NCBI GenBank assembly: GCA_030848705.1
Contig: CM061236.1
Span: 139,801,970 to 139,865,969, forward strand
DNA from: Heracleum sosnowskyi
Taxonomy: Eukaryota > Streptophyta > Magnoliopsida > Apiales > Apiaceae
Length of the DNA stretch: 64,000 nt
Direction of reading: 5' to 3'
The translations under genes were made by a program, and so were the position numbers. Shown one piece after another: positions 1-11,728 of the stretch (positions are counted from its first letter, which is position 1; the number at the start of each line of letters is the position of its first letter). The notes beneath the pieces were generated by a model, which had not been told where the DNA came from, searched no databases, and worked only from the letters and a program-made list of their open reading frames with translations.

Positions 1-2132
1 CTCTCACGTTGGATAAAGCCATGTGTGGAAGTGTGATAAGCTGCACATCAGCCAAGGAGATGTGGATCAGGTTAGCCTTACTCTGTGAAGGAAGTGAAGA
101 AGTTAAGGGCAACCAAAGGCAAATACTTATATCTCAATATGAGGCATTCATGGCCAAGCCTGGTGAAGACTTAACTTCCATGTTTGAAAGGTTCAGTAAG
201 CTCTTAACTGAACTGCAGATACATGGCAAGTACTATGACAGAAAAGAATTGAATGTCAAGTTCTTGCTTACACTGTCTGATCATCTTGAACACAAGACAA
301 CAGCCATACGAGAAGGAAGAGATCTCAACAATATAACCTTTGAGACACTTTATGGCATTCTGAAATCTTATGAACTTGAACTCTTTCAAAAGAGAGCCAT
401 ACAAAGTGGAACAAGGAACAAGATGGCTAACATGTCAAGTGCCCTAGTAGCACAAGTGCCAAGGATCACACAACCTAGTGAAGCACTACAAATCACACAA
501 CCAACCCCTGTACAATCCTTGAAGATAGAAGAGGTTGTTGAAGATGATGAGAAAGTAGTACTACAGCTCAAGGATGTGGAAGATGAAGACTTCTACACAA
601 TGGAGGAACTGGAAAGCATGGACAATCCTACTATGGCTTACATGGCCAAAAAGTTCAAGAACTTTAGGTTCAAGAAGGATAGGTCATTCAGGCCCCAAGG
701 CCAAGCATCCAAGTTCACCAAGGGAAGCTCATCAAAGGCTGTTGTGGGAAGTTCATTCAAAGGAGGATACAAGACTGGATTTGTGGATAGATCTAAATTC
801 AAGTGTTACAACTGTGGTGAACCTGGTCATTTTGCTACTGAGTGCAAAAGACCCAAACAGGTTCAGAGATTTGAGAAAGGAACTGGTGGATACTCTAAGA
901 AGAATCAAGGTAGAGCCTATGTGGCTGGAGGAAAGTGTTGGGATGAGTCTGATGATGAAGATGAAGAAGAATATGTCAACCTAGCTCTCATGGCTAGCAC
1001 TGATGAAGTAACATCAACATCTTCAAGTCAGGTACCTTCACTTGTCTTACTTGATATGTCCATTGATGAGTATAAGAAAACCATTAAAGACTTAAGTGCT
1101 GAAATGTTCAATGTCTATACTAGCTTATCTGCTGCCAATGAGGAGATCAGTAGGCTGAGTAAGCTAAATGAAACACTAAAGTCTGAAAATGAATCTCTTG
1201 TTCTTAAAACCAGTTCACTAGACTCTTTAGCTCAGGAGAATGCTAAACTTAAAAATGAATTGAAATGTGCTAAAGAGGTTGAGGAATTCCTGAGAAATGA
1301 GATTGCTGAAAATGAATTTAAAATCAAGGCTTATAAAAACTCATCAAAGATAGTTCAGGATTACAATGATAAGCATACAGAAAATCAGTCAGTTGGTATA
1401 GGTTTTTCATATGGTAGAAGACCTGGAAAGGAAACTGTGATTCAAGATTGTCCTGGAAATGCTGTTGTCAAACCCACCATTCTCAAGAAAGTTAAAACTC
1501 CCATTTTCAAAGCTGCATAAATTGAGTTTGATGAAGAAGCCATGCTCATCAAACAAGAAATTCTTGATGAGGATGAAGGTGTTGACAGCACATTCAAGGA
1601 TGGAAAGGATACTGTCACAATCCCCAAGACAGTAACCTTACCAAGCAATCAGACACTAAGTTCAAAAGATGCTGTCACAGTTGGCAAGACAGAATCTTCC
1701 AAAGATACTGTTAAGAATGGTTCCAAGATAGTAACTTTAAAACCTTCTGTCAAGACAGTAGGAATAAAAGATACTGTCAAGGAAAGTTCGACAGCAACTT
1801 CTGAACATACTGTCAATCCAGTAACTCCCAAGTCTAAGAATAGGAATGGAAAGGTAGGAGTCAACAAAGGAAATGGATACACTAATGTTGGAGGTGCTTC
1901 TAGGAAACTATGCAATAACTGTGGATCTACTCATCACTTAACACATGTTTGTAAGAAACCAATTGAGGATAAGATCAATGCAACTGAACTCAATGGTAAC
2001 TTACACAGAACCCCCCTTATTCATAGAACTATGAGTGTCTGTAATAACATTGAATGTATGCCATGCAAAATCACTGCCATGAGTACATGCTTTAACTTAC
2101 CTATTCTCACTACTGAAAGATCAAGTCATTGA
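1..2132 (+). pseudogene. gag of element 1 (5' partial, one in-frame stop)
   Basis: The reading frame is open from the window edge to a TAA at 1518-1520 and then continues in the same frame to 2132, so the first stop looks like a point mutation. The N-terminal part resembles the UBN2 gag domain of copia elements (about residues 1-130 here). A CCHC zinc knuckle (C-x2-C-x4-H-x4-C) lies near 803-846, an acidic and coiled-coil-like region follows, and a second CCHC knuckle is near 1909-1952. Gag forms the virus-like particle and the knuckles bind RNA. The tail at 1583-1815 carries ten copies of a CTGTC/GACAG word that also fills the LTR. The tail overlaps a possible intron (1854-2185). Confidence 0.85.
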
Positions 2133-2185
2133 ATCACTGCCATTGAATCACTGCCATTGAATCTTAGACACATTCTGTTTTACAG
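1854..2185 (+). other. Putative gag-pol intron of element 1
   Basis: A good 5' splice site, AAG|GTAGGA, follows codon 1851-1853 of the gag frame. A 3' splice site, TTCTGTTTTACAG|GGC, ends at 2185. The intron would be 332 nt with phase 0 on both sides. Removal would join the gag frame to the protease frame (offset by two), skipping the second zinc knuckle and the gag stop at 2132. The same positions carry matching signals in element 2. This is a prediction from sequence; no transcript is visible here. Confidence 0.5.
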
Positions 2186-5100
2186 GGCAAGAAGAGAGAT
2201 CAAGTCATGTGGATCATTGACAGTGGTTGCTCAAGACACATGACAGGTGATAAAGCCCTGCTATCACATTATGTTGAGAAAGCTGGCCCAATCATAACCT
2301 TTGGAGACAACAGCAAGGGTTACACAGTGGGATATGGCTGTCTGGAAATTGGAAATGTTGTCATTGAAGATATTGCTCTTGTGGATGGATTGAAGCACAA
2401 TCTACTCAGTGTCATCCAATTCAGTGACAGAGGATTCAAGGTTGATTTTGACATGATGTTGTTTAACATCTATCACAAGAAGAATAGTAGCCTCTCTCTA
2501 AAAGGGGTTAGAAAAGGAAGCCTGTTTGTTGCTGACTTAAATTCAACAAAGAAGGATAAGGTTTACTGTTTTTACAGTAAAGCTACTGTTGGTGACAGTA
2601 TGCTTTGGCACAGGAAGCTCTCACATCTCAACTTCAAGATAATGAATATTCTGATGAAGAAGGAGTTAGTGAGAGGTTTGCCCCAACAGGAATTCTGTCA
2701 AGAAGGACTGTGTGAAGATTGTCAAATGGGCAAACTAAGAAGAGCTGTGCACAAATCCAAGCAATTGAACACCAACATAGAAGCACTCAAGTTGATTCAC
2801 ATGGATCTCTTTGGACCAGTCAATGTACCATCAATGGCCAAGAAGAGATATGCCTTAGTTATGGTGGATGATTACTCAAGGTACACTTGGGTGAAGTTTC
2901 TTGAATCCAAAGATGAAGCTGCTCAAGTGATCATTGATCAAGTCAGAGTTCTTGATAGAACTCCAAACTCAAAAGTTCAAATCTTGAGGAGTGACAATGG
3001 TACAGAATTCAGAAATGCCACTCTTGGAAATTTCTTTAAAGATGAAGGAATTGTACAACAATTCTCTGCTGCAATAACTCCACAGCAGAATGGAGTTGTA
3101 GAGAGAAAGAACAGGACTCTCATTGAAGCAGCTAGAACTATGTTGCATGATGCCAAACTTCCAACATATTTCTGGGCTGAAACTATCAACACAGCCTGTT
3201 ATACTCAGAACAGAACCATGATCAACAAAACTCATGCAAGTACACCTTACTGTCTGTTAACTGGAAAGAAACCTACTGTCAAATATTTTCATGTGTTTGG
3301 GAGCAAATGCTTTATGATGAAGGATAACCATGAGAAGAAAGGAAAATTTGACACCAAGGCTTTTGAAGGACTATTCATGGGTTACAGCACAGAAAGGACT
3401 GCCTACAGAGTTTATGTTATGGAACACAGGATTATTGAAAAAAGTGTTAATGTCACATGTGATGAAACCAAGTTTCAGGACTGCATGAAGAAGGAAAGAT
3501 GCAGACATTCAGATTTGAGAATCAAGGATACTTGGAAGCTGAGGAAATTGTGGATGAAGAACCTAGCTTCACTCAAATTGTTGAAGTTGATAAAGATACT
3601 GTCAATACCACTACTGTCAACCAAACTCCAGCTCAGTCACAGACCATAACCTCTAACATTCATAATAGTGGTGACTCTGGAGACAATGAAGAACATGGTG
3701 AAGACAATGGGATTGGTGATCATTCAACTCAACAAACTGAAGCAAATGTTCCTGTTCAGTCAAGTAGCTTGCCCAGAATCACCAAGTGGAACAAGGATCA
3801 CTCAAGTGACCTCATCATTGGTGACCCTAATTCTGGAGTAAGGACAAGGAACAAAGTCTCTACTGATAGCATGTTTTCATGCTTCCTGTCTCAAATGGAA
3901 CCCAAAACAACTGATGAAGCATTGTTGGATTCTGACTGGGTGATAGCCATGCAAGAAGAGCTAAATTAGTTTGAAAGGAACAATGTATGGAAGCTGGTTC
4001 CAAGACCTAAGGGAAAGTCAGTCATTGAGACCAAATGGGTTTTCAGAAACAAGCTTGATGAAAATGGATCAGTGACAAGAAACAAAGCAAGGCTAGTAGC
4101 TAAGGGTTACTGTCAACAGGAGGGAATAGATTATGATGAGACATTTGCACCTGTTGCAAGACTTGAAGCTATAAGAATCTTTCTAGCCTATGTTGCACAC
4201 TGCAACTTCAAAGTATTTCAGATGGATGTCAAAAGTGCCTTCCTAAATGGAGAATTGGAAGAAGAAGTGTATGTTGAACAGCCACCAGGGTTTGAGGATG
4301 ATGAAGTGTATGATTTTGTATACAAACTCTTCAAAGCTTTGTATGGACTAAAGCAAGCACCCAGGGCTTGGTATGACACACTTTCCACTTTTCTCTTGGA
4401 CAATCAGTTTACTAGAGGAGTGGTGGACAAGACACTTTTCTACAAACACCATGGCAAGGACATCATTCTGGTACAAATCTATGTGGATGATATCATTTTT
4501 GGTTCAACAAATGAGAGGCTGTGTGAGAAGTTTTCCTCTCTCATGAGTAACAAATATGAGATGAGTATGATGGGAGAATTGTCATTCTTTCTGGGATTAC
4601 AAATTCTTCAACAATCTGATGGAATCTTCATTTGTCAAGCTAAATACATCAAGGAACTTCTCAGAAAGTTCAACTTGGAAGATTCATCACCTGCAAAGAC
4701 ACCAATGTCCACCTCAACTAGTCTGGATCTTGATCCTAAAGGGAAGAAAGTTGACTCAAGCACCTATAGAGGCATGGTAGGATCTCTCCTATACCTAACT
4801 GCTAGCAGACCTGACATCATGTTTGCTACATGTCTCTGTGCAAGGTTTCAAAGTGATCCAAAGGAGTCTCACTTAGTAGCCATCAAGAGAATCTTTAGAT
4901 ACCTAAAAGGCACTCCTAACCTAGGTCTTTGGTATCCCAAGAACACTGGATTTGATCTAATTGGCTACTCAAACTCAGACTATGTTGGATGCAAGATTGA
5001 CAGAAAGAGTACTACTGGTATCTGTCAATTTCTTGGTGGAAGATTGGTCTCATGGTTTAGCAAGAAGCAGCATTCAGTTTCTACCTCAACTGCAGAAGCT

Positions 5101-5427
5101 GAGTATATTGCTGCAGGCAGTTGCTGTGCACAAATTCTATGGATGAAGAATCAACTTCTGGATTATGGTCTAGTGTTAAGTGAAATTCCTATCTACTGTG
5201 ACAACACTAGTGCCATAGCCATTTTAGACAATCCAGTTCAACACTCTAGGACAAAGCACATTGATATAAGACATCACTTTATCAGAGAGCATGTTGAACA
5301 AGGAACTGTGAAGCTGATCTATGTCCCAACTGACAAGCAACTTGCTGACATCTTCACTAAGCCATTGGATGAAGCAACCTTCAACAGGTTGGTAAGTGAA
5401 TTGGGAATGCTGAACCTGGTATGTTGA
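2186..5427 (+). pseudogene. pol of element 1 (protease, integrase, RT, RNase H; broken)
   Basis: The aspartic protease motif DSGCSRHMTG is at about 2219-2248. It is followed by the GAG-pre-integrase region (LWHRKLSHL), an integrase core (DLFGPVN, then DDYSRYTW and PQQNGVVERKNR), the reverse transcriptase (AFLNGELEEEVYVEQPPGF, YVDDIIFGST at about 4483-4512) and a copia RNase H with the QHSRTKHIDIRHHFIRE block. The frame changes near 3500 in the integrase-RT linker. A TAG at 3967-3969 replaces the glutamine found in element 2, and the frame is then open to TGA at 5425-5427. The RNase H region reads SNSDY where element 2 has SDSDY, a possible loss of an acidic residue. The linker holds two CTGTC signature words (about 3597-3620). 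Confidence 0.9.
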
Positions 5428-5782
5428 TTTACTCAGTTTTCTATAATTCCAAATTCACTATTGAAGCTCATGACAGCAACTTCAAACCTGCTGTCAAGAG
5501 AAGTTACTGTCTACTTGGTCTATGTCTGTTATGTGACAGCATGTGTTGATTTGACTTTTTATGTCAGTATTTTGTGCCAGTCTCATACTTTTAAACCGTG
5601 TATGACATTAATGTGGTTACTTGTTAAGTTTGAGAGATAAAAATCTGTTCCATTGGACTTTCACACCTTTTTGCATTAATCTGTAGGATTAAAGGAGGAC
5701 ACGACCATTAATTACTTTTGTGGTAGTTGTATGGGTACTCTAACTGTTGACCATTAGACTTTAATCCTTAGACGATTTTGCC
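5428..5782 (+). other. Spacer after pol of element 1
   Basis: No ORF of note. Four signature words (GACAG or CTGTC) lie between about 5470 and 5545. The rest is AT-rich and leads into a TATA box at 5783. Confidence 0.6.
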
Positions 5783-5833
5783 TATAAATTAACCTTAGGT
5801 TTCACCAGTCTGCTCTCAGTTTTAAAGTAAATA
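5783..5833 (+). promoter_or_regulatory. TATA box and leader upstream of small acidic ORF
   Basis: TATAAATT at 5783-5790 is followed by a short leader and an ATG at 5834. Element 2 has TATAAATTAA at 28957 in the equivalent pol to 3'-ORF spacer, also followed by CTCTCAGTT. This suggests internal transcription that does not start in the LTR. Confidence 0.45.
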
Positions 5834-6085
5834 ATGGAAAACAAAGTAGGAATTGAAGTTGGGCTAAAGAAGTGTGATAGTGAACCCTACAATGAAGAGA
5901 TTGAGGAGCTCTTCGAGGTGCTGTTGGATGCCCTCGATGAGATAGACGAAGAAAAGAAACAGGAAAAGGAGGCCAAGGCTCAAGAAGAAGAGAAAGAGCT
6001 TCAGGCACTTCTCAAGGAAGAAGGTCGCTCTGAAGAAGAGATTAAGGCAGAGACTTTAGAACTAGTTGATAAAATCATAGAATAA
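5834..6085 (+). CDS. Small acidic coiled-coil protein inside element 1
   Basis: An intact 83-codon ORF starts at the first ATG after the TATA box and ends at TAA 6083-6085. The product is strongly charged: residues 20-45 and 46-80 are rich in Glu, Lys, Leu and Ala and look like a helix or coiled coil. I see no signal peptide, membrane segment or metal-binding motif. I do not recognise a family. AATAATAATAAAAG about 35-45 nt downstream could serve as a polyadenylation signal. The ORF lies between pol and the long 3' ORF, has no counterpart in element 2, and is intact while every larger frame of the element is broken. It may be a captured host exon, an element-specific gene or a chance ORF. Confidence 0.4.
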   Translation: MENKVGIEVGLKKCDSEPYNEEIEELFEVLLDALDEIDEEKKQEKEAKAQEEEKELQALLKEEGRSEEEIKAETLELVDKIIE

Positions 6086-6267
6086 TGTACTCAATGTTCT
6101 ATTTTAATGATTTTATTAATAATAATAAAAGTTCTTGTTTTTCTTTGTTACTGAGTATATGACTTGTTTGTGTAATTTGCTTAATATCTGTGTTCAAACG
6201 ATTACATTGCTAAATCCATAATTTGTCAATATTAAGTTAAGTGTATGAATAAAGCATTCTAATAAGT

Positions 6268-6500
6268 TCATGACAGAACCAATTTCCAATCGAAGTTACT
6301 GTCGTTAAGAAGGGTACTGTCGTGTGTTTCTTGACAGCAGGAAAAGACTTTTTGTCCAGACTTGTAAAGGATACTGTCATTCATATGCTTAACGGTGACA
6401 GCAAGTTTTTGCGCAATAGTTGCTGTCGCGCAAAACCTACTGTCACCACCCCTTATTACTGACAGATTGTTTCTAGCGCACAGGTTACTGTCAACAATAG
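6268..6500 (+). repeat. Signature-word cluster (CTGTC/GACAG) upstream of 3' ORF promoter
   Basis: About ten copies of CTGTC or its complement occur in some 230 bp, mostly as TACTGTC or TGACAGCA, in both orientations. The cluster ends about 130 bp before a TATA-like box at 6631. It sits where element 2 carries its own ACGGATA cluster, so it reads as an enhancer or binding-site array. Confidence 0.6.
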
Positions 6501-6630
6501 TGGACCGTTGAAATTGGATATTTATCCCACGTTGGTCAGTGAATAACGGGCAGTAACTCACGTGGTTAAGAGTGGGTTAAGACACGTTCCTGAAATCCAC
6601 TTTTTATGCACATAACGTTTGAGATACCCC

Positions 6631-6745
6631 TATTTATTCCACAGTTACTCAAACATATCTTTCTCTTTCTCATCAAACTCAAGGCAAAATACCTTTCTTC
6701 CAGCAAAAATCAACTTTCGTACTTTCTTCTTTTCTTGAAATCTCC
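6631..6745 (+). promoter_or_regulatory. TATA-like box and conserved leader of the 3' ORF, element 1
   Basis: TATTTATT at 6631-6638 is followed by a pyrimidine-rich leader containing AAGGCAAAATACC at 6681-6693, then ATGGC at 6746. Element 2 has TATAAATT at 28957 and AAGGCAAGAACCC at 29012, again followed by ATGGC. The leader similarity between two divergent elements is the main support. Confidence 0.45.
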
Positions 6746-9700
6746 ATGGCCCCCAAACAGACTCTCTCTCAAACAAACTTTGCTGGCATCTTTTCCCCAA
6801 ATGATGCTGGTGAAGGCTTCAAAGGACTCGTGTTTTTCTTGAACAAGTCCTATCTCAGTTATGCCATCACCTCAACCCCCATTCTCGACTTAGACAGACT
6901 TGAGGCGTTTTGGCAAACTGCTGTTGCTCAAACTGAGGGTGTGAACCCGAGTATTCAATTCACAATCTCTGGGCAACAATACACTCTTACAGTTGAGGTC
7001 ATCAACACTGCTCTTGGAATTACCCTTGAAGCAAGACAACAATTTACTGAACTTGCCAATGATGACACTCTCAAGAAGCTCTTCTTGAAGATTGGGTATG
7101 CAGGCCCTATTCTCGAAGAGGGGACTACCACATGGTATCCAACTGGTGAAATGGATAGGAAGCATCTGAGAAAGGAGTGGAGCATGATATTTGATGTGAT
7201 GGTCAAGGTGTTCTCTACCAAGTCCACAGGCTGGAATGGAATACCCTCCTACATCAAGAAACTGACACATTCTCTTGTCCATGGATACAAGGTGAATGTT
7301 GGAGCTCTCCTCATGGCACACCTCAAAGCTGCCATAGGTAAGAAGGTATCAATCTACCCTCGCTTTCTTATGATGTGCATTAATTCATTCTGTGATTTTA
7401 ATGATGCTGCCCCTCGTTTAGAGGCTTGCTCAATTTTGAAAAAGAACACACACATATTGTTATCATCACAGGATCTCAATGCACACATTCCACTCTGTTT
7501 CCCTCAGCACATGGTTGATCAAGTGTCCAACCTTGATTATCCATTACCTTCTGGTTATGATTCCTTTACTCTTGTGAATGAAACTGAATTAGACCCAAAT
7601 TCAGTTAACCCACATTCAACACCATACACTCAGCCTAGGCCCTCTAGACTTCCCAAAGCCCAGAGAGAAGCCTTGCAAGAATCCAGAAAAAGGCCCTTAG
7701 CAGCTGATGTTGGTGGTAGCTCTGTTAGTCAAGAGGGAGACACTGCACCTAGTGCAGCAAATAAGGTAGTCAAACAGAACCCCCAGTGGTTCCCTCTGAG
7801 CCTAAGAAGAAGAGAGCTAGGAGGGCCAAAACCACTGTTAGCCAAGCTGCAGTTTCTCAACAGACTGTAGTTACTGAAAGGGATTCAAACACCTCCCTAG
7901 ATGTGCCTTCTCAACAAGGTGCATCTATTGAAATTGGCCTGTCTCCCAAGGCACCCCGTACAGAGTCTGCACAAACTCATGGTTCACAACCTGAGATACC
8001 CCCACTTGAAGAAACACACAGTGAGTTAGGGCACAGTGAGGATTTCTCTACTCCTATTGATGGTTCACATGTTTCATCTATGAATCAGCCCCCACTCTCT
8101 GCTACACTTTCACCTTCTTCCTTCCCTACACATTCTTTTGTTTCTTCTCAACAACCTAGAGAAGGGGACAGTCCCAACCCTTCAGGTTTTGATCATCCAT
8201 CTCCAATCATGGATGAGCCCCCATCTAGTGGTCCACAAGAACCCATTTCTCAAAGTGAGATGGACACCATTCCTCCAAACACTGAGCTAGGGCAAAGTGG
8301 TATTTTGTCAGAAAATGAAACAGCCAACACTTTGTCTGAACTCCAAGGAGCATCTTACCTTCAGGAAGATGCTGTCACAGCCTCTGTTGCTGTCAAAGAC
8401 ACTGGCAATGTTGCTATCCTGGACACAGCTGACGTCATGGGTGGAGAGAAAGATACTGTCACTACAGAACCTACTGTCACTCCACCTCCCAAAGTTGTTG
8501 TCATGCCAGAACCTGTTGTCCAGTCCTCTCAGCCTGATTTTGATGCTGTAATCATTGAGGATGCCTCTGATGATGATCTACCTCTTGCCAAAATCTTAAA
8601 GGTACATTCTAATCTACTCCTTCCATGCATGTTAGTACTGCTCATACCCATGCATCTAGGTTGAGTGAGGGTGTGCAAAAGAAAAGAGAGATAAAAGAAA
8701 AGAGAGGTGAGCATAAAAATGAGAGGCAGCCAAATGAGCTGGCAAAAGGAGAGGGACTTGAGCATGTCCAGAGAGATATTGAGGGAGCCCACACTATTCA
8801 GGCATTAGGCCTTGAGAGTCAATCTGTGAGGGGTGATGAGATCACTCAAAAACACCCTGAGAGTGTGAGAACCCCCATAGCCTCCAAGCCCCTTTCTTTT
8901 CCTTCCCCTCCAAGAAGGTTAAGGTATGGTGGCCCCTCTGGTACTTATGGTAACAGGATTGCAGCTCTGGAAGGACAGTGTGCTACATTGAACTCCAAGA
9001 TGGACTCTCTCTCTCAACTGGTGGTTGATGGTTTTGCTGCTACTCAGCTCTCCATCTAGTTCCTTACTGACCTAGTAGCTGCCAACTCAACTAAGGGGGA
9101 GAAGGTAGCAAGATCAGAATCATTGCCTATTCAGGAATCAGGTGGAACTCAGGGGGAGCCAGTATCTGTGAAGACCAGAGGGGGAGCTAAAGGGAAAGCA
9201 ATGTCTAAGGGGGAGCAAGTCAAACCAAGCAGTGGACAACCAAAGGATAAAGCTGAAGAGCTTGTTGAAGTGGACATGGATGGTGAAAGGGTGTTAATGT
9301 CCAAGGCAACTCAAGATGCACTGCAAAGAAGACCTGCATCTAAACACCCAATCTTGCCTCCTGTGGTAATTAAAGAGCCAACTCCAGAAACTCAAGAAAC
9401 TACTCTACAGAAGAAATGGAGAGAAATGGAGGAACAAAACAAGCTTGGGAAAGGTAAAGGGAAACTGCCTGAATCCATCCAAAAGGGAATTATTTGGTCA
9501 AATGGCACTGAATTTGATCAAGAAGAAGCCAATGTTTTGATGGTGGATTACAGGGAGAGCACATTACTCAACCATGACAGTGAATTTAGCAGTTTGGTGG
9601 AAGAAGCAATGAATGCTCCAAGCAACCGTCCAACCAACACCACAAAACTGTTAAAGGATCAAATCACTAGTGTTAGTGTAATGGTGAATGATGAGAAAAG

Positions 9701-11647
9701 ATGGGCTGTAAGTATCTATTTCACTTCTGGCATATCTTATTTCATCACAATGCAGTTATTGCAGAGTCTGCCAGCAAAGGTGTTGTGTGCTTTGAAGGGA
9801 AAGATCAGGGCAACTCAAACACCATTCAATGAAATATTGGATATGCAAATCCAGAACCTGCTCACACAAAAGCTACCTGAAGTCTACACAAATCCACCAA
9901 GTGTTTTCTACAGATCTATAACTAAGGATGGCACAAGAAGGAACAGCTTCATGAATTTGGTTGGCACATCCAGAATGGAAACCAAGTCAATTCTGAAAGT
10001 GTTAGATGGAATACTCAATTCAAATGCCAATCCAGGAAGAGTTTATGCTGTTCAAGAGATCTACAGAATGCTGGTGTTGAGAGACAAGGCACTGGGAGCT
10101 AGAGTGAAGGAACTAATCTCTAGAGCCAATGCCAAAAGAAATGATCAAGGTGGAAGCTGTCTCTATAACCTTCCTCCTCAGGATGATGATGATGATGAGG
10201 TTGGAGGTGGTGAAGCTTCTGGAAATGCTGGAAATGCTAGTGGAAGTAATTCTGGGAATACTGGTATTCAATCTCAGAATGAAGGTAATGAAGAAACTCC
10301 TAGTCAGGAAAAAAAGATGCTGTCACCAAAGGTACTGTCGACAAGGAAACTGTCAAAGAAGATGCTGTCATAGAAGATACTGTCGACAAAGGTACTGTCA
10401 AGGAAGGTTCTGTCAAGGATGAAGCCAAAGCTGCTGTCAAGCCCAAGAGACTGAAAGCTAAAGCTAAGGCATGGTTTTCTAGACAGAAACCTGCAGGAAA
10501 GCACATGTTCTCAGGAAAGGAAAAGGCCACTGGATTAGGCAGAAATCTGAAGATGCCAATTCAATCAATACCTCCCAACAGTCTTAAGGTACAACAAATG
10601 CAATCAAAAGAAATCAAGAGTGTTGAGATTAAGCCGGATGCTAATCAAGAGGTTGCTGAGTACATTATGTGGTGGCCAGAATCAAGATCTATCAGGATGA
10701 ACAAGGACTTTGATCTTGTAGCCACATCACTCATTGGTAACATGATGGAAATAGATAAAAGAAGAATTGATTTCTTCTACTTGGAAAGGATGGTAGAGTT
10801 GATGGAAAGCTATGATGATGTTCCAGAGCTTGTCATGGAACATATTCTGAAATATCAGGCTGATAGGGATGCTGAATTCTATCAGAAATTTGGCTACAAT
10901 TTTGCAGATTTTGATGATGCTGATATTCTCACTGATCTACCACCTTCTCCTATACCATACCACTGGTACTATGAGTTTGAGGATTTACCCACAGAAGAAG
11001 GGCAAACCCAACCAACTCAGGAAAGGGAACCCAAGCCAAGCAAAAGACTTGAATCTTCTCAATATTCTCAAACTAAGTCAGAACTTGATAAGAAGGAAGC
11101 TGAACTACTGGAAAGATGCAAGGTCTCCAACAAGGCAGAAAGTGAAGCTCCAAATTATCAATCATGTATGCTGGAAAATCCCCTAAGAATGAAGTATCTA
11201 AAAGAAGAAATCTATGTTTGCAGCTTTCACAAGCTAAAAACAACTATTCTGAAGGATTTACAGTATATGGTAGCTGGATCAATTCATCCCTTGGAGCAGA
11301 TTTGTTCTGATGAAATAGAGAAATTATTGAAAGGGAGAAAAGGAGAAGACTCAAAGCTGGACAAGCAAAGGAGAAGGACTCTCAATGCTTATCCTGGAAG
11401 TAGATTCAAGCTCATTCTTGAAGAACTTCACTTCAGAACCTATCCATATGATATAGAGCAATGGCTGAATCTCAGGGATGCTAGTTCTCTCCTCTCTCCT
11501 ACCATAAAGAAGATCATTGAAGAAGTAGAGGATGCTGCAGTTTCTGCTGCTGAAATTTCTCTTATAGAAGGTCTAAGAGGCTGCTTGGTAGAAGCTCTCA
11601 AAAGAGAGGATGTGGCAAGGCAGAAGAAGAAATCTCAAGCTAAGTAA
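6746..11647 (+). pseudogene. Extra 3' ORF ('env-like' position) of element 1, about 1.6 kb codons, frameshifted
   Basis: The ORF starts at ATG 6746 in a good context (ATGGC). The frame shifts near a C run at 7780, near 8620 and at an A7 run near 10313; a TAG at 9057-9059 interrupts it; it ends at TAA 11645-11647. The first 270 residues form the only globular-looking part (FWQTAV near 54-59, KLTHSLVHGYKVNVG, YPRFLMMCINSF). They recall a retrotransposon-linked domain that is common in Asteraceae predictions. The middle is low-complexity, Pro/Ser/Thr-rich and carries signature words at 8369-8480 and 10316-10440. The C-terminal third is lysine- and glutamate-rich and helical. I see no signal peptide, clear membrane span or fusion peptide, so calling it an envelope gene is not supported. 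Function is unknown. Confidence 0.7.
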
Positions 11648-11728
11648 AAATTCTTAATCCAATCTGATCTTGTTAGTTAAGTTGTCAGCACATATTGTAA
11701 ATTTGTTGTTATTTTCCATAAAAACAAA

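Noticed and set aside
1518..1520. True C-terminus of Gag in element 1
   Set aside because: The same frame continues after this TAA through a second zinc knuckle to 2132, so the stop is more likely a mutation.
8602..8659. Possible 58-nt intron explaining a frame change in the 3' ORF of element 1
   Set aside because: AAAG|GTACAT and CATCTAG borders exist, but the phases do not match (the joined frame meets TGA at once) and the length is below the usual plant minimum. A simple frameshift is more likely.
6746..11647. Retroviral envelope gene
   Set aside because: The position fits, but there is no signal peptide, no clear fusion peptide and no transmembrane anchor, so I call it only an extra 3' ORF.
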